Shown here piece after piece: positions 10,784 to 11,441 of a stretch of DNA of 11,441 nt; position 1 is the stretch's first letter, and the number at the start of each line of letters is the position of its first letter. This DNA comes from JAIBJP01 sp035601195 (GTDB lineage: Bacteria > Actinomycetota > Thermoleophilia > Gaiellales > Gaiellaceae): contig DATNOU010000072.1 of assembly GCA_035601195.1 (NCBI GenBank), forward strand, positions 1 through 11,441. The letters run 5' to 3'. Below the pieces are notes generated by a model that had not been told where the DNA came from, searched no databases, and worked only from the letters and a program-made list of their open reading frames with translations. A program made the position numbers and the translations under genes.

Positions 10784-11441
10784 CGGGCGAGAGCCTCCGT
10801 TTCTTCGAGAAGCGCGAGGGCCGTGGGATCCGTCGCGGCGACGCACGTCTCCGGGAGCGCCGCGCAGCCGAGCCACAGGACTCCAGGGCGAGCCAGGACC
10901 ACGGCGATCCCGCCCGCGAGCGTGATGAACCCGTCGACAGCGACGGCTCCTCCGGCCCCGAGCCAGGCTGCCAGGCCCCCCGTGAGGAGCGCCCCGATCG
11001 GGAGAACGCCGACGAAGCACGCTGCCCAGATCGCCATCGCCCGCGCCCGCATCTCGTGCGTGGCCGAGGCCTGGACGACGACCGTCGAGAGCCCGATGAA
11101 GACGACTCCCGCGAAGCCGCCGACCACTGCGAGCGCGAATGAGAGCGGTACCGACGTCGAGAGGCCGATTCCCGCGATCGCCGCCGCGCAGAGGAGGTAC
11201 GAGGCGATCGCCGGCTCGCCCTTGTTGGGGCGGCCGGAGAGCCGCAAGAGCGCCAGGGAGCCGAAGACGGATCCCAGGCCGACGAGCGAGATCAGAAACC
11301 CGAGCGTGGTCGCGCCTTCGTGCAGCTGAAAGCGGACCAGCCCCGGGATCATGAACGCGACCGGCGGAGTCGCGAAGAGGCCGGCCAGGATCATGAGCAT
11401 CATCAGCGAGGCCATGCTCCGCTGGCCGAAGACGTAGCGCA
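10780..11441 (-). CDS. MFS transporter, C-terminal part (N-terminus off window)
   Basis: The frame is open from the right edge (reading RYVFGQRSMASLMMLMILAG) to a TAG at 10780-10782, about 220 codons. At least five hydrophobic segments are visible, for example MASLMMLMILAGLFATPPVA, LGFLISLVGLGSVFGSLALL, AIASYLLCAAAIAGIGLS, FALAVVGGFAGVVFIGLSTV and AIWAACFVGVLPIGALLTGG. The loop RLSGRPNKGEP and ASATHEMRARAMAIW match the second half of MFS exporters of the MFS_3/EntS type (A-x-x-x-x-RGRVMAIW). The last 40 residues (ALPETCVAATDPTALALLEE) form a soluble tail. The substrate is unknown. The ATG at 11415 is internal, not the start, because homology-like sequence continues upstream of it. Confidence 0.82.
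   Translation of the reverse strand, partial: RYVFGQRSMASLMMLMILAGLFATPPVAFMIPGLVRFQLHEGATTLGFLISLVGLGSVFGSLALLRLSGRPNKGEPAIASYLLCAAAIAGIGLSTSVPLSFALAVVGGFAGVVFIGLSTVVVQASATHEMRARAMAIWAACFVGVLPIGALLTGGLAAWLGAGGAVAVDGFITLAGGIAVVLARPGVLWLGCAALPETCVAATDPTALALLEETEALAR

Noticed and set aside
1..11441. CRISPR array, tRNA, rRNA, integrase or intact transposase
   Set aside because: No regularly spaced repeats, no cloverleaf-like tRNA with CCA-proximal motifs and no transposase or integrase motifs were found on reading both strands.

Overview
The window is GC-rich, with many GTG and TTG starts, tightly packed or overlapping genes, several apparently leaderless starts and a Ku gene. This suggests a high-GC actinobacterium, possibly a deep-branching lineage such as Thermoleophilia/Gaiellales. 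That placement is inference from gene style and content; no rRNA or lineage marker is present.

Left part (1-4021). On the minus strand a YjbQ-family gene is followed by a TRAM-domain, iron-sulfur RNA m5U methyltransferase (RlmD/TrmA type) that runs off the left edge. Divergent from them, across only 22 bp holding a symmetric TATCCTA box, lie a cytoplasmic gluzincin metallopeptidase and, coupled by GTGA, a COG2403 P-loop protein of the cyclic 2,3-diphosphoglycerate synthetase family.

Middle part (4022-7654). A 158-bp leader precedes a TTG-started carbamate kinase (arcC). It holds two 19-bp sites identical at 17 positions but in opposite orientation, each itself palindromic, and two tiny overlapping reading frames that end on the arcC start. 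After arcC come a convergent Hsp20 gene with an excellent sigma-70-type promoter, a leaderless ornithine carbamoyltransferase (argF-type), a rhomboid protease and a small zincin whose start overlaps the rhomboid stop. The COG2403-arcC-OTC grouping suggests carbamoyl-phosphate or arginine/citrulline metabolism. No arginine deiminase is visible.

Right-middle part (7655-9570). An intact ku gene is surrounded by gene remains: two copies of the palindrome GGGGTCTGACCCC about 100 bp apart, a truncated and frameshifted DUF6766-type membrane gene, a frameshifted 27-residue membrane-peptide gene, a 45-residue DUF2231 N-terminal fragment coupled to ku by TAGTG, and an MMPL-transporter N-terminal remnant. 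The region looks like a deletion-scarred stress/NHEJ locus, although two of the frameshifts lie in T-runs and could be sequencing errors.

Right part (9565-11441). msrA and a conserved unknown helical protein share the minus strand. A small acidic ORF lies on the plus strand, and the C-terminal half of an MFS transporter runs off the right edge. No tRNA, rRNA, CRISPR array, intact transposase or phage gene was seen.

The most promising candidate for something undescribed is the arcC leader (4064-4186), which could be a paired operator or a structured translational-control leader.
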